NCBI RefSeq assembly: GCF_900111885.1
Contig: NZ_FOKG01000014.1
Location: forward strand, 62,001 to 126,000
Direction of reading: 5' to 3'
Source: Amycolatopsis marina
Lineage (GTDB): Bacteria; Actinomycetota; Actinomycetes; Mycobacteriales; Pseudonocardiaceae
DNA length: 64,000 bases
The notes beneath the pieces were generated by a model. That model was not told the DNA's origin. It was given only the letters and a program-made list of their open reading frames with translations, and made no database searches. The position numbers and the translations under genes were made by a program. Positions 8,353 through 16,302 of this stretch are shown piece by piece; the stretch's first letter is position 1; every line of letters begins with the position of its first letter.

Positions 8353-9657
8353 GTGGTGGGGGCGGTGCGTGAGCAGGTTGAGCGGCAGTTGCGACGGGTG
8401 GGGGAGCGCGACCCGCAGCTGCACGCAATGGTCGTCACGCTCGAGCGGCAGGCGTTGCGGGATGCCGACCGCTTGGACGCCGGATCGGGACCACGGGAGG
8501 CATTGCACGGACTGACCGTGACGCTGAAGGACAACATCGACGTCGCAGGTGTACCCACCACCGCTGGGTCGGGCCATCATGCGCGCGGCGTGGCTCCCGC
8601 CGATGCCGCCGTCACCCGGCTGCTACGGCAGGCCGGTGCGGTGGTGATGGGCAAGAACAACATGGCGGAGTTCGCCATGGGCGTGACCGGTCGTAACCGT
8701 ACTTTTGGCGACTGTCGCAACGCCTGGGATCGCGATCGCATCGCCGGTGGGTCCAGCAGCGGCTCGGCGGTCGCCGTGGCCGCCGGGATGTCCACGGCCG
8801 CGCTCGGCACCGATACCGGAGGATCCGGACGGATTCCCGCCGCTGTCAACGGCATCGTCGGGATGAGGCCGACCGTCGGCCGAGTGTCCAACCGTGGGGT
8901 GTTGCCGGTCAGCCCGTCGTTCGACACGGTCACGCCGATGGCGCGTGACGTTCACACCGTCGCGGCGGTGCTCGCCGCGCTGGAACACTGGGCCCCCGAC
9001 GATCCGACCTCCGGGGCGGGTGGGCGTATCGCGGTCGGCTCCTGCCTTGAACGCGAGCCGGAAAGGCTGCGAGTGGGCTTGCCGCGGGAGTTTTTCGACG
9101 AGGGTGTGGACCCCGGGGTACAGAGCGTGATCCGGTCCGCTGTGGACACGTTGCGTGGGCTGGGCGCTCAGGTGCGGGACGTGGACGTGCCTGATGCAGG
9201 TCGTGCGCAGGAGCGAATGCTGGATATCATGTATCCGGAGGCTGCTGCTGTGCACGCCGACCGTCTGCGGTACGAGCCCGATACCATCGATCCCGATGTG
9301 TTACGGCGGCTGCGGCTCGGGCAAGGGGTCACCGCGGAGCGCACCCGGCAGGCACGCGCTTGGCAGCTCGGGTTCCAGCGGAGGGTCGACGCCGTCTTCG
9401 ACGATGTCGACGTCGTCGTCACACCGACGATCCCGCTTGACGTGCCGCTGCACGACGCGGTGGACCTCGCCGCGTCCACCCGCGAGATCGCGAGGTTCAC
9501 CTACGCCTGGTCCATGTACGGGGGTCCGTCGATCAGTATCCCTTGTGGATTCCATCCCAGATCCGGCATGCCGGTGGGACTGCAGCTCAGCGGCGCCCGA
9601 TGGGACGACCACGTGGTTCTGATGGCCGCTGCCGCCTACGAACGAACCATGAGGTGA
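8353..9657 (+). CDS. Amidase-signature-family amidase
   Basis: A 434-aa amidase-signature hydrolase. The GTG at 8353 follows an AAGGAGG ribosome site 2-3 bases away (the GTG at 8356 may be used instead). The Ser-cisSer-Lys triad is readable: Lys in VTLKDNIDVAG (~residue 57), cis-Ser in GGSSSGSA (~residue 135) and the nucleophile Ser in GTDTGGSGR (~residue 159). The usual SSGGS is SSSGS here. It is the last gene of the operon and ends 55 bases after HyuB plus its own length. The natural reading is that it hydrolyses the half-amide produced by ring opening to a free acid and ammonia, before CoA transfer. Confidence 0.5.
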   Translation: MVGAVREQVERQLRRVGERDPQLHAMVVTLERQALRDADRLDAGSGPREALHGLTVTLKDNIDVAGVPTTAGSGHHARGVAPADAAVTRLLRQAGAVVMGKNNMAEFAMGVTGRNRTFGDCRNAWDRDRIAGGSSSGSAVAVAAGMSTAALGTDTGGSGRIPAAVNGIVGMRPTVGRVSNRGVLPVSPSFDTVTPMARDVHTVAAVLAALEHWAPDDPTSGAGGRIAVGSCLEREPERLRVGLPREFFDEGVDPGVQSVIRSAVDTLRGLGAQVRDVDVPDAGRAQERMLDIMYPEAAAVHADRLRYEPDTIDPDVLRRLRLGQGVTAERTRQARAWQLGFQRRVDAVFDDVDVVVTPTIPLDVPLHDAVDLAASTREIARFTYAWSMYGGPSISIPCGFHPRSGMPVGLQLSGARWDDHVVLMAAAAYERTMR

Positions 9658-9673
9658 AACCCCAGTTGGGCGA

Positions 9674-9874
9674 GCGTGCCAGTCGAGGCTGTCACAGACG
9701 CCGTTCCCCACACAAAAGGACGCGAAGCTATGGCGAGAGGCGCAGCAGGAGTTCGCGCGGGCAGCGCCGAACCGGCGACTCGTTGTCGCCGCGGGAAGCT
9801 CGCACGACATCCCGGCCGACCAGCCTGGCGTGGTCATCGAATCGGCCGAAAACATGGTGCAGCGGATCCGCTGA
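9674..9874 (+). pseudogene. 3' remnant of an alpha/beta hydrolase gene
   Basis: One plus-strand frame read from about 9674 to the TGA at 9872-9874 gives ~60 residues that look like the C-terminus of an alpha/beta hydrolase: a helix KLWREAQQEFARAAPNRR, then LVVAAGSSHDIPADQP, where the His of SSHDI would be the catalytic histidine, and a terminal amphipathic helix. No start codon, nucleophile elbow or cap domain precedes it. It sits directly after the amidase gene. The protein-like character is clear by eye; the family assignment is my recognition of the GSGHDIP-type motif and is not proved. Confidence 0.5.
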
Positions 9875-9915
9875 TCACCGCACCTTCTACTGTGGACAGC
9901 GGGCAGGTGTTCAGG

Positions 9916-11373
9916 TCAGTCCGACAGGGGCAGTGTTATCCGGAAACAGGCTCCGTCGCCGAGTGCGGTGTCCAGTTCGATGTCACCGCCGTGGGCCCTG
10001 GCAAGGGACCGGGCGATGGCGAGCCCGAGACCCGTGCTCGCGCCGCCTGAGTGGTTGCGGGAACGGTCTGTCCGATAGAAGCGGTCGAAGACGCGATCGG
10101 CCTGCTCGGCAGCCATCCCCGGACCCTGGTCGGCGATCTCCAGCACGGCTCTGCTGTTCGCCGTGCCGACTCCGACACGGACCGGGGTGCCGGGTGGGGT
10201 GTGGACGATGGCATTGCCCACCAGGTTGGTGACGACTTGTCTTAGCCGGGCCTCGTCGGCGTGCACAGGGGCCGGGCCGGGTGGTCCGATTCCGCCCGGC
10301 CCGGTGAGCTCGATCGTCCGAGCCGGGTCGAGAGCGCGGAGATCGTGCCGGGCGTCGCCCGCGAGGGTGCGCAGATCCATCGGGGCACGGTCGAGCTGCG
10401 CGTCGGGTGCCTGGTCGAGCTGGGCGAGCAGCAAGAGGTCCTCGGTGAGGGCGGTGAGCCGGGCGGCCTCCCGCTCGATGCGGCGCATCGCTTCGTGCAC
10501 GTCGGTGCGCTCGGGTAGCGCGCCCATCCGATAGAGCTCGGTCAGGCCCTTGATGCCGAACAGCGGTGTGCGCAGCTCATGGCCGACGTCGGAGAGGAAG
10601 GTGCGCATTCGAGCTTCGGACGCGGCCCGGTCGGCGAATGCTCGTTCGAGTTGACCCAGCATCGTGTTGAGCGAGGTCGCGAGGTGCCCGATTTCGGTGT
10701 TGGGCGCGGCGAGGACAGGTACGCGCCGGGACAGGTCACCCTCGGCGATCGCGGCCGCCGTATGCTCGATCCGACGCAGTGGCCGCAGGCCCCGGCCGAG
10801 GGCGAACCAGCCCGCCGCCGTCAGGAGCACGAGCAGTACCGCACCGCTGATCAGGCTCACTGCCCTGAGTTGGGCAATGGTGGCGTCGGCCTCACTCAGC
10901 GGCGCGGCGGCGACGACCGTCCCATCCCGTCCGGTGCCCGGCCGGGCGACAGCTCGCCAGCGTTCCGAACCGTCCGCTGCGCGTAGCGTGGTGGCAGCCC
11001 CGGTCGCGGGAAGCCCACGTATCTCTTCGTGCGGCGGCAAGGTGGTGCTGTCCAGCCCGGGGGCGTGGATATCCGCTGCGACCATTCTGTCGGTGTTCAA
11101 GTACGCCAGATACGGGCTGCCGAACAAATTGAGCCCAGCGCCGAGAAGTTCCGGACGGGCGACCGTCTGCTCGGCGTTCCGAAGGTTGGCCGGCGACACG
11201 TGGGAGATGAGCTCGGTGAGTGAGCGCAACTGGCTGTCGATCCGCTCGATCTGGTAATTCTCGAGGCGGTCGGCAACGACCGCGCTGATGAGGCTCAGCC
11301 CCGCCAGCAACAGGCCTGCGGTGAGCATTAGCAGCCTCGCCCGCAGCGAGAACCGCCGCAGCGGGTGCATCAT
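9916..11373 (-). CDS. Two-component sensor histidine kinase
   Basis: A 485-aa membrane histidine kinase. A first membrane helix spans ~residues 13-34, an extracytoplasmic sensor of ~135 residues follows, and a second helix lies at ~170-192. A HAMP domain comes next (LGRGLRPLRRIEHTAAAIAEGDLSRRV). The H-box DVGHELRTPL places the phosphorylated His at residue 265. N, G1 and G2 boxes follow (VTNLVGNAIVHT, DQGPGMA, GLGLAIA). The start overlaps the response regulator stop by 4 bases, so the pair is coupled. The ABC exporter genes immediately upstream suggest an envelope or antibiotic stress system. Signal unknown. Confidence 0.5.
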   Translation of the reverse strand: MMHPLRRFSLRARLLMLTAGLLLAGLSLISAVVADRLENYQIERIDSQLRSLTELISHVSPANLRNAEQTVARPELLGAGLNLFGSPYLAYLNTDRMVAADIHAPGLDSTTLPPHEEIRGLPATGAATTLRAADGSERWRAVARPGTGRDGTVVAAAPLSEADATIAQLRAVSLISGAVLLVLLTAAGWFALGRGLRPLRRIEHTAAAIAEGDLSRRVPVLAAPNTEIGHLATSLNTMLGQLERAFADRAASEARMRTFLSDVGHELRTPLFGIKGLTELYRMGALPERTDVHEAMRRIEREAARLTALTEDLLLLAQLDQAPDAQLDRAPMDLRTLAGDARHDLRALDPARTIELTGPGGIGPPGPAPVHADEARLRQVVTNLVGNAIVHTPPGTPVRVGVGTANSRAVLEIADQGPGMAAEQADRVFDRFYRTDRSRNHSGGASTGLGLAIARSLARAHGGDIELDTALGDGACFRITLPLSD

Positions 11374-12080
11374 CGCCGCGGCTCCCGCAGCACGTAGCCC
11401 ACGCCGTGCACGGTGTGAATGAGCTTGGGCTCTTCGGTGTCGACTTTGCGCCGTAGGTAGGAGATGTAGGTGTCGACGATGCTGGCATCACCACCGAAGT
11501 TGTATTCCCACACGCGGTCGAGGATCTGCGCTTTGGACACCACGATCCCTGCGTTGGCCATCAGGTAGTGCAGCAGGCGGAACTCGGTGGGGGAGATGCG
11601 GACGGGCCGCCCCTCCCGCGTCACCTGGTGCCCCTCGGCGTCGAGCGCGAGCGGACCCACCGTCAGCATGCCGGTGTGCTGGCCGGTGGTGCGGCGCAGG
11701 ATCGCCCGGATCCGTTCGATCAGCTCCGCCAAATCGAACGGCTTGGTCACGTAGTCGTCGGCGCCGAGGGAGAGCCCGGTGACCTTGTCGGCCTGACCGT
11801 CGCGGGCGGTGAGGAACAGGACTGGCACCGGCCCGCTTCGACTGTCCGGGCGTTGCGCGCGCAGTTGCCGGACCACATCGAAGCCATCCATGTCCGGCAG
11901 CATGATGTCCAGCAGCACCAGATCGGGCGGCTGTTCGGTGGCCGCGGCGACCGCCTCTGTGGCGTTCGCCGCGGCACTCACCTCGAAACCTGCGAACCGC
12001 AGCGCGGCGGAGAGCAGCTCGCGTACGGTGGCCTCGTCGTCGACCACAAGCAGCCGCTCGGCGCCGCCTCCGGGCGTCAT
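11370..12080 (-). CDS. OmpR/PhoB-family response regulator
   Basis: A 236-aa regulator from the ATG at 12080; an ATG at 12110 in the same frame would add ten unconserved residues. The receiver domain has the acidic pocket VVDDEA, phospho-acceptor Asp58 in LLDIMLPDMDG and the conserved Lys in VTKPF. The C-terminal half is a winged helix (ISPTEFRLLHYLMANAG, VWEYNFGGDASIVDTYISYLRRK). It partners the kinase encoded 4 bases inside its end. It lies 61 bases after the ABC permease gene on the same strand, so all four genes may be one operon. Confidence 0.5.
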   Translation of the reverse strand: MTPGGGAERLLVVDDEATVRELLSAALRFAGFEVSAAANATEAVAAATEQPPDLVLLDIMLPDMDGFDVVRQLRAQRPDSRSGPVPVLFLTARDGQADKVTGLSLGADDYVTKPFDLAELIERIRAILRRTTGQHTGMLTVGPLALDAEGHQVTREGRPVRISPTEFRLLHYLMANAGIVVSKAQILDRVWEYNFGGDASIVDTYISYLRRKVDTEEPKLIHTVHGVGYVLREPRR

Positions 12081-12141
12081 GGCCGGATCCGATCGTTGCA
12101 CGGGGACCACGATACGGACGACGGGCCACAGAACACGTCCA

Positions 12142-12951
12142 TTACACGTCGCGGCGTCGAAAAGTCAGGAACGCGGCGACCAGCACGAACGCGATTCCCA
12201 GGCACATCCCGCCCAGGTTGACCCAGGGGTGCGGGTAGTCGGGGTCGGGCACGGTCGTGAGAACCGCGGCGCCGCCCACACTCGGCCAGAGGTCGATGAG
12301 CCACTGAAGCCAGAAGGGGAAGATCCTGGAAAGGGCGGGCACCAGGAAGATGATCCCAACCAGGGTGGCGAGCGCGCCCGCCGTGGCCCGGATGAGGGTG
12401 CCGAGGCCGGTGGCAAGCAGCGCGATCGCTGCGAGATAGAGCCCGCCACCCGCGACGGCGGACAGCACACCGGGATCGCCGAGCGCGGCGTTCGGGACAC
12501 CCTGCGCCGCCAACATCGTCTGTCCGATGAGGAATGCCGCGAACATCAGCGCCTGGCCTGCGACCACGGCGATGCCGGTGGTTACCACCAGCTTCGCCGT
12601 GAGCAGGCGATACCTGCGGGGCGTGGCGGCCAGCGTGGGCTGTATCAGGCCGGTCGCGTACTCGGAGGTGACGATCAGGATGCCAAACACGCCGATGATC
12701 AGCTGGGCGACGAGGTAGCTCCGCAAACTGAGGTTGGTCGGATCCCAGGCCTGTTGCTCCGCGGCACTCGCGCTCGCGTACAACTCCCCGGCCGAGCTCA
12801 TGGAAAGCACCGTGATGCCGAGTCCGACGACAACCAGGCACGCCAGCGTGTACCAGGTGGAGCGCAGACTGCGAAGCTTGATCCACTCTGCGTGCAGAGT
12901 GTGCCGGAAGCCGGCGTCAGGTGTGGCGGGTGCCGTGGCGAGCGTTGTCAT
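12142..12951 (-). CDS. ABC transporter permease (ABC-2 type)
   Basis: A 269-aa integral membrane protein with about six hydrophobic helices. The topology, and the N-terminal cytoplasmic segment ending in HAEWIKLRSLRSTWYTL, match ABC-2 exporter permeases found with actinobacterial two-component systems. The start overlaps the ATPase stop by 4 bases. It would form the channel of an exporter with the ATPase encoded at 12948-13859. The downstream two-component genes suggest coregulation. Cargo, possibly an antimicrobial or lipid, is unknown. Confidence 0.5.
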   Translation of the reverse strand: MTTLATAPATPDAGFRHTLHAEWIKLRSLRSTWYTLACLVVVGLGITVLSMSSAGELYASASAAEQQAWDPTNLSLRSYLVAQLIIGVFGILIVTSEYATGLIQPTLAATPRRYRLLTAKLVVTTGIAVVAGQALMFAAFLIGQTMLAAQGVPNAALGDPGVLSAVAGGGLYLAAIALLATGLGTLIRATAGALATLVGIIFLVPALSRIFPFWLQWLIDLWPSVGGAAVLTTVPDPDYPHPWVNLGGMCLGIAFVLVAAFLTFRRRDV

Positions 12952-13859
12952 GTCACAGCCCCCTGATATTCGATGCTGTCCTTGGTCAGTTCGATGTAGG
13001 CGTCCTCCAACGACGCCTGCTGCGGGGTGAGTTCGCTGAGTGGGATGTCGTGGTAAACGGCCAGTTTGCCGATCTCGTCGCTGGTCATGCCCGAGACGAC
13101 CAACGCTCCCGCGCGGGTGTCCACTGTGGCTCCCGCGGAAGTCAAGTGGAGCGCGAAGACGCTCAGCTCGGGTGTGCGCACGAGCACGGTTCCCTCACCA
13201 CCCGCGCGCAGGAACTCGGCGATACCGGTGTCGGCGATGACCCGGCCCTGGCCGATCACGACCAGGTGGTCGGCGGTCTGCGCCATCTCACTCATCAGGT
13301 GGCTGGAGACAAGCACCGCCCGTCCCTCGCCAGCCAGCGAGCGAAGGAGTTCCCGGATCCAGCGAATGCCGTCCGTGTCGAGCCCGTTCACCGGCTCATC
13401 GAAGATCAGCACCCGCGGGTCGCCGAGCAGGGCCGCCGCGATGCCGAGACGTTGCCGCATGCCGAGGGAGAACCTGCCTGCCCGCTTGCCTGCCACGCCT
13501 TCGAGCCCCGTACGGGCGAGAACGTCGTCGACCCGGCGCCTGGGCAGCCCGTTGCTCACCGCGAGCGCGCGCAGGTGGTCGTAGGCATTGCGGCTGCCGT
13601 GCACGGCTCCGGCGTCGAGCAGCACACCCACCTCGGTCAGCGGTGCGGGCAGGTCGCCGTAAAGTCGGCCACCGATCGTGACCGAACCCCGGGTCGGGGC
13701 AGCCAGGCCGATAATCATCTTCATGGTCGTGGACTTGCCTGCGCCGTTCGGGCCGAGAAAGCCGGTCACCTGCCCGGGTTCGACGGTGAACGATACGTCG
13801 TCCACCACCGTGTCCGGCCCGTACCGCTTGGTCAGCCCTCGTAGGTCGATATTTGTCAT
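12948..13859 (-). CDS. ABC transporter ATP-binding protein
   Basis: A 303-aa exporter ATPase; the ATG at 13859 is used because the ABC fold starts there (TNIDLRGLTKRYGPDTVVDD). Walker A is GPNGAGKST (~residues 35-43), the signature is FSLGMRQRLGIA, and Walker B is RVLIFDEPVNGLD. The C-terminal ~80 residues are the extension common in BcrA/DrrA-type exporters. It is first in the set ATPase, permease, response regulator, kinase. The family is secure; the substrate is not. Confidence 0.5.
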   Translation of the reverse strand: MTNIDLRGLTKRYGPDTVVDDVSFTVEPGQVTGFLGPNGAGKSTTMKMIIGLAAPTRGSVTIGGRLYGDLPAPLTEVGVLLDAGAVHGSRNAYDHLRALAVSNGLPRRRVDDVLARTGLEGVAGKRAGRFSLGMRQRLGIAAALLGDPRVLIFDEPVNGLDTDGIRWIRELLRSLAGEGRAVLVSSHLMSEMAQTADHLVVIGQGRVIADTGIAEFLRAGGEGTVLVRTPELSVFALHLTSAGATVDTRAGALVVSGMTSDEIGKLAVYHDIPLSELTPQQASLEDAYIELTKDSIEYQGAVT

Positions 13860-14083
13860 GCTTGCGACCCTGCCGGGGCAGGCTGAGCATTCTCGGAACA
13901 CTTCTGGGAGAACCCTGAGAACTCGGCGACCGCGACTGGGCAGCAGGCAGATGGTTCGCAGTCAAGGCGCCCAGCTCATAGGAATTCCTCAGCCGCTGGC
14001 CGGATCAGGGGGCAGTCGCACACCCACCGCCGACCGGGACCCGGCGCCTGTCTCGACGACAACTACGCCGGGCTCCGTCGGTG

Positions 14084-15028
14084 TCAGGTCCGCGCGAGGT
14101 ACTCGCGGTACCAGTCGATGGTGTCGTGTAACGCATCGCGCAGCGGGGTCGGGTGTTGCCCGAAGGTGCTTTCGAATGCGGTGGAGACCATGTTCTGTGG
14201 GATGCGGTGCTGGTAGAACATCTCGGCGTACTCCGCCATGAACGTTTCATCGAAAGGGCCGTAGGGTTTCGCTTCGGTCAGCAAATCGACCTCGATGGGT
14301 TTGCCGGTGATGTCCTCGACGATGCGGTGGATCTCGGTGGTGCTGAGGGCGGGGACGGTCGGCAGGTGCCAGACCTTGCCGTCGCCACGGTCGGTGGTGC
14401 CGAGCGTGGCCAGCCCGCGGGCGATGTCGCGGATGTAGCTGTAGCTGTGTGGTAGCTGGATATCGCCGAAGGCAAGCGCGGACTGCCCGGTCAGTGCTCC
14501 CGGGAAGAACGCGGCGCCGAGGGTGGAGTTGAGCACGCCAGGGCCGAAGAAGTCGGCCGAGCGGCCCATCGCGGTGCGCACGGCGCCGGAGGAGTGGGCG
14601 TCCAGATAGCGCCGGTCGAGTTCGGCACGCAGCTTTCCCTTCCGGCTGGTCGCCGCCCACGTTGTGGCTTCGGTGATGTGTTCGCCATCGGCCTCGCCGT
14701 AGGGGTACAGCGTGTCGAGCACGACAACTTTCGCGTCGTGCCGCTCGGCCGCGGTGAGGATGTTGTTCGCGATCGTGGGCATGGCCTCGACCTGGCGGTG
14801 GTAGGCCACGTTGATCGCGTGGTAGATGACGGATGCGGCGTCGGTCGCGGCGATTGCCGCCTCCGGTCTGGAAATGTCGGCCTGATGCGTCTCGACACCG
14901 GTCGGCGCACCGTTGATCGTTTCCCGGTCCACATGGCGCACCGCGAGGCCGCGGCCTGCGAGTTCGGCGACGATCGCGGTACCCGCCGGCCCGGCTCCGA
15001 GTACGACGTGCAGGTCTGTGCTGCTCAT
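14084..15028 (-). CDS. NAD(P)-binding epimerase/dehydratase-like protein
   Basis: A 314-aa Rossmann-fold protein of the extended SDR/NmrA-like group. The ATG at 15028 is preceded by AGGAGAACACCT, while upstream in-frame codons code for basic, non-conserved sequence. The dinucleotide site reads VVLGAGPAGTAIVAEL. The segment VVVLDTLYPYGEADGEHITE occupies the place of the active-site loop, but no clear YxxxK catalytic pair is seen, so catalysis is uncertain. It follows the 37-aa membrane peptide by 53 bases and lies under the operator at 15217-15234. The reaction is unknown. Confidence 0.5.
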   Translation of the reverse strand: MSSTDLHVVLGAGPAGTAIVAELAGRGLAVRHVDRETINGAPTGVETHQADISRPEAAIAATDAASVIYHAINVAYHRQVEAMPTIANNILTAAERHDAKVVVLDTLYPYGEADGEHITEATTWAATSRKGKLRAELDRRYLDAHSSGAVRTAMGRSADFFGPGVLNSTLGAAFFPGALTGQSALAFGDIQLPHSYSYIRDIARGLATLGTTDRGDGKVWHLPTVPALSTTEIHRIVEDITGKPIEVDLLTEAKPYGPFDETFMAEYAEMFYQHRIPQNMVSTAFESTFGQHPTPLRDALHDTIDWYREYLART

Positions 15029-15081
15029 AGGTGTTCTCCTGGGGTGGATCGATACTGTCGATTGCCGTGCTGGACGGTCCG

Positions 15082-15195
15082 CTAGTTCCACGCGCCGAGC
15101 ATCAATACGGCGGCGACAACGAGGATCGCGAGCGTGATTCGCCAGGCGATGAGTTCGCCGGGAACGGACGTGCGGCTGTCGGCTTCCTGAGGCAT
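15082..15195 (-). CDS. 37-aa predicted single-pass membrane peptide
   Basis: An unrecognised small gene. AAGGAGTATCCCC places a good ribosome site right before the ATG at 15195. The product has a polar N-terminus of ~17 residues and one hydrophobic helix, ITLAILVVAAVLMLGAWN, ending at the stop. The last three residues, AWN, are the same as in the 26-aa peptide encoded 87 bases upstream, which suggests a common origin. It is transcribed with the epimerase gene from a promoter covered by a TetR-type operator. No function can be assigned; a membrane accessory or regulatory peptide is possible. Confidence 0.5.
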   Translation of the reverse strand: MPQEADSRTSVPGELIAWRITLAILVVAAVLMLGAWN

Positions 15196-15216
15196 GGGGA
15201 TACTCCTTGAGATGTG

Positions 15217-15234
15217 AGTGACTGATCAATCACT
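15217..15234. promoter_or_regulatory. TetR operator 2, upstream of the 37-aa peptide and epimerase genes
   Basis: The sequence AGTGACTGATCAATCACT is an 18-bp imperfect palindrome. It shares the frame AGTGA-n-TG--CA-n-TCACT with the site in front of the tetR gene (15948-15965). It lies 22 bases upstream of the 37-aa peptide start on the minus strand. It is probably bound by the TetR encoded at 15360-15944. Confidence 0.5.
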
Positions 15235-15282
15235 AAAATGGTCAAAAGAAGCGCCCGCTGTCGGACCGCGGGCGGGACTGGA

Positions 15283-15363
15283 TCAGTTCCAGGCGACGAA
15301 CATGATGACGTCGAGAACTGCCAGGGGTATCAGTGCAATCCATCGCGTTGCCGTGCGGGTCAT
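15283..15363 (-). CDS. 26-aa predicted membrane peptide coupled to tetR
   Basis: An unrecognised micro-gene. Its ATG at 15363 overlaps the tetR stop (ATGA) and is preceded by AAGGAGGTGAGCAG, a near-perfect ribosome site, so translation is very likely. The product is short and basic at the N-terminus (MTRTATRW), followed by one hydrophobic helix, IALIPLAVLDVIMFVAWN. The ending AWN matches the 37-aa peptide downstream. The pair flanks the second TetR operator. It could be a membrane peptide that modulates a transporter or enzyme; nothing in the sequence settles this. Confidence 0.5.
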   Translation of the reverse strand: MTRTATRWIALIPLAVLDVIMFVAWN

Positions 15364-15944
15364 GTCTGCTCACCTCCTTCCGCGGGGTGGTGTCGGATGC
15401 CGTCGGTCAGCGTGGTCGCCCACGGCTCGTCGACGCTGAAGGCGTCGAGCGTGGTCAGCAGGTGACACAGTTGTCCATAGGCGACGAACCGCTGCACCTC
15501 TGCCGCGCTCGCGCGGGACCGGCCGGCAGCCAACGAGGTGATGCGAGCGATTCCATTTCGGACAGCCCCGGCGATCTCCGGTGTGTCGGTGGCGGCCTGC
15601 GCGTGGACCTGCAGCATCAGCAGATCCCGATCGGCGATCAAGGCGGCGTAAGCCTCGCCCATCGCATGCAGTACGCCTGCCGGGGTCTGTGTCGTGGCCC
15701 GCGCGGCCCCGTCCTCGAGTGCGTCGAGGATTCGTTCGTAACATCGCTCCAGCGCCGCGACGAAAAGTGGAACCTTGCCGGCAAACAGCTTGAACACATA
15801 CGCGGGCGAGATCCGCGCGTGCTCGGCGACCGCCGTGATGGGCGTGCCGGAGTACCCGCCCTGCGCGAACACCTTCACGGCGCTGGTCACGACGGTCTCT
15901 CGGCGGGCCTCGGACGTCGACAGTGTCGCTCGTTCCTCGTTCAC
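15360..15944 (-). CDS. TetR-family repressor
   Basis: A 194-aa TetR regulator. I place the start at the GTG at 15944 because a promoter with -35 TTGTGT (15975-15980), a 17-base spacer and -10 TACAGT (15952-15957) ends 7 bases before it, giving a leaderless message. An ATG further up would lie inside the promoter. The HTH is ITAVAEHARISPAYVFKLFAGK (~residues 30-51), and the remainder is the helical ligand domain. The operator at 15948-15965 overlaps its own -10, so it should repress itself. The same motif precedes the peptide and epimerase genes downstream. Ligand unknown. Confidence 0.5.
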   Translation of the reverse strand: MNEERATLSTSEARRETVVTSAVKVFAQGGYSGTPITAVAEHARISPAYVFKLFAGKVPLFVAALERCYERILDALEDGAARATTQTPAGVLHAMGEAYAALIADRDLLMLQVHAQAATDTPEIAGAVRNGIARITSLAAGRSRASAAEVQRFVAYGQLCHLLTTLDAFSVDEPWATTLTDGIRHHPAEGGEQT

Positions 15945-15947
15945 GTG

Positions 15948-15980
15948 AGTGACTGTACACTCACTGTCGATCGGACACAA
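15948..15980 (-). promoter_or_regulatory. Leaderless tetR promoter with overlapping operator 1
   Basis: On the minus strand, TTGTGT, 17 bases, TACAGT and 7 bases lead directly to the GTG start. The palindrome AGTGACTGTACACTCACT (15948-15965) covers the -10 box, the expected layout for autorepression. It shares its outer arms with the site at 15217-15234. Confidence 0.5.
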
Positions 15981-16084
15981 CAACACCTCGGCGTCGCGAG
16001 TTGTTCGGGGACTGGAACGTGAGCTACTTCGACGCTCAGCGCCAAATCAGCTGAAGGCCAGTTCCTCGCCTCACGTCGGACAGA

Positions 16085-16255
16085 TCGACGAACTTGGGTG
16101 CGATGAATCTCGCCGACCTGCTTGCGCGGTGTTCTCAGGGCATAGTGCGTAACACGGGCGGGAGGTTCCAGTTGTTCCGCGTCGGCGACGCCGTCGCGAG
16201 CCGGAACGCCCGCGCGGCGATGCTGGACACGGCCCGGCTCTGCCGGGCGATCTGA
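16085..16255 (+). pseudogene. 3' remnant of an FAD-dependent enoate/dienoyl-CoA reductase-type gene
   Basis: The ~315 bases between tetR and mscR contain no intact gene. One plus-strand frame ending at TGA 16253-16255 reads FQLFRVGDAVASRNARAAML and then DTARLCRAI. This matches the terminal FAD-binding motif GDAVAPRN-HAA--D--RL of old-yellow-enzyme/2,4-dienoyl-CoA-reductase-type flavoproteins. The ~30 codons before it are protein-like, but no other domain is present. I read it as a decayed gene end. The family call rests on motif recognition only. Confidence 0.5.
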
Positions 16256-16302
16256 CGGAGATCGAACAACACTGATCTCGAGGTAGCTGGAAGGGACACA
16301 AC

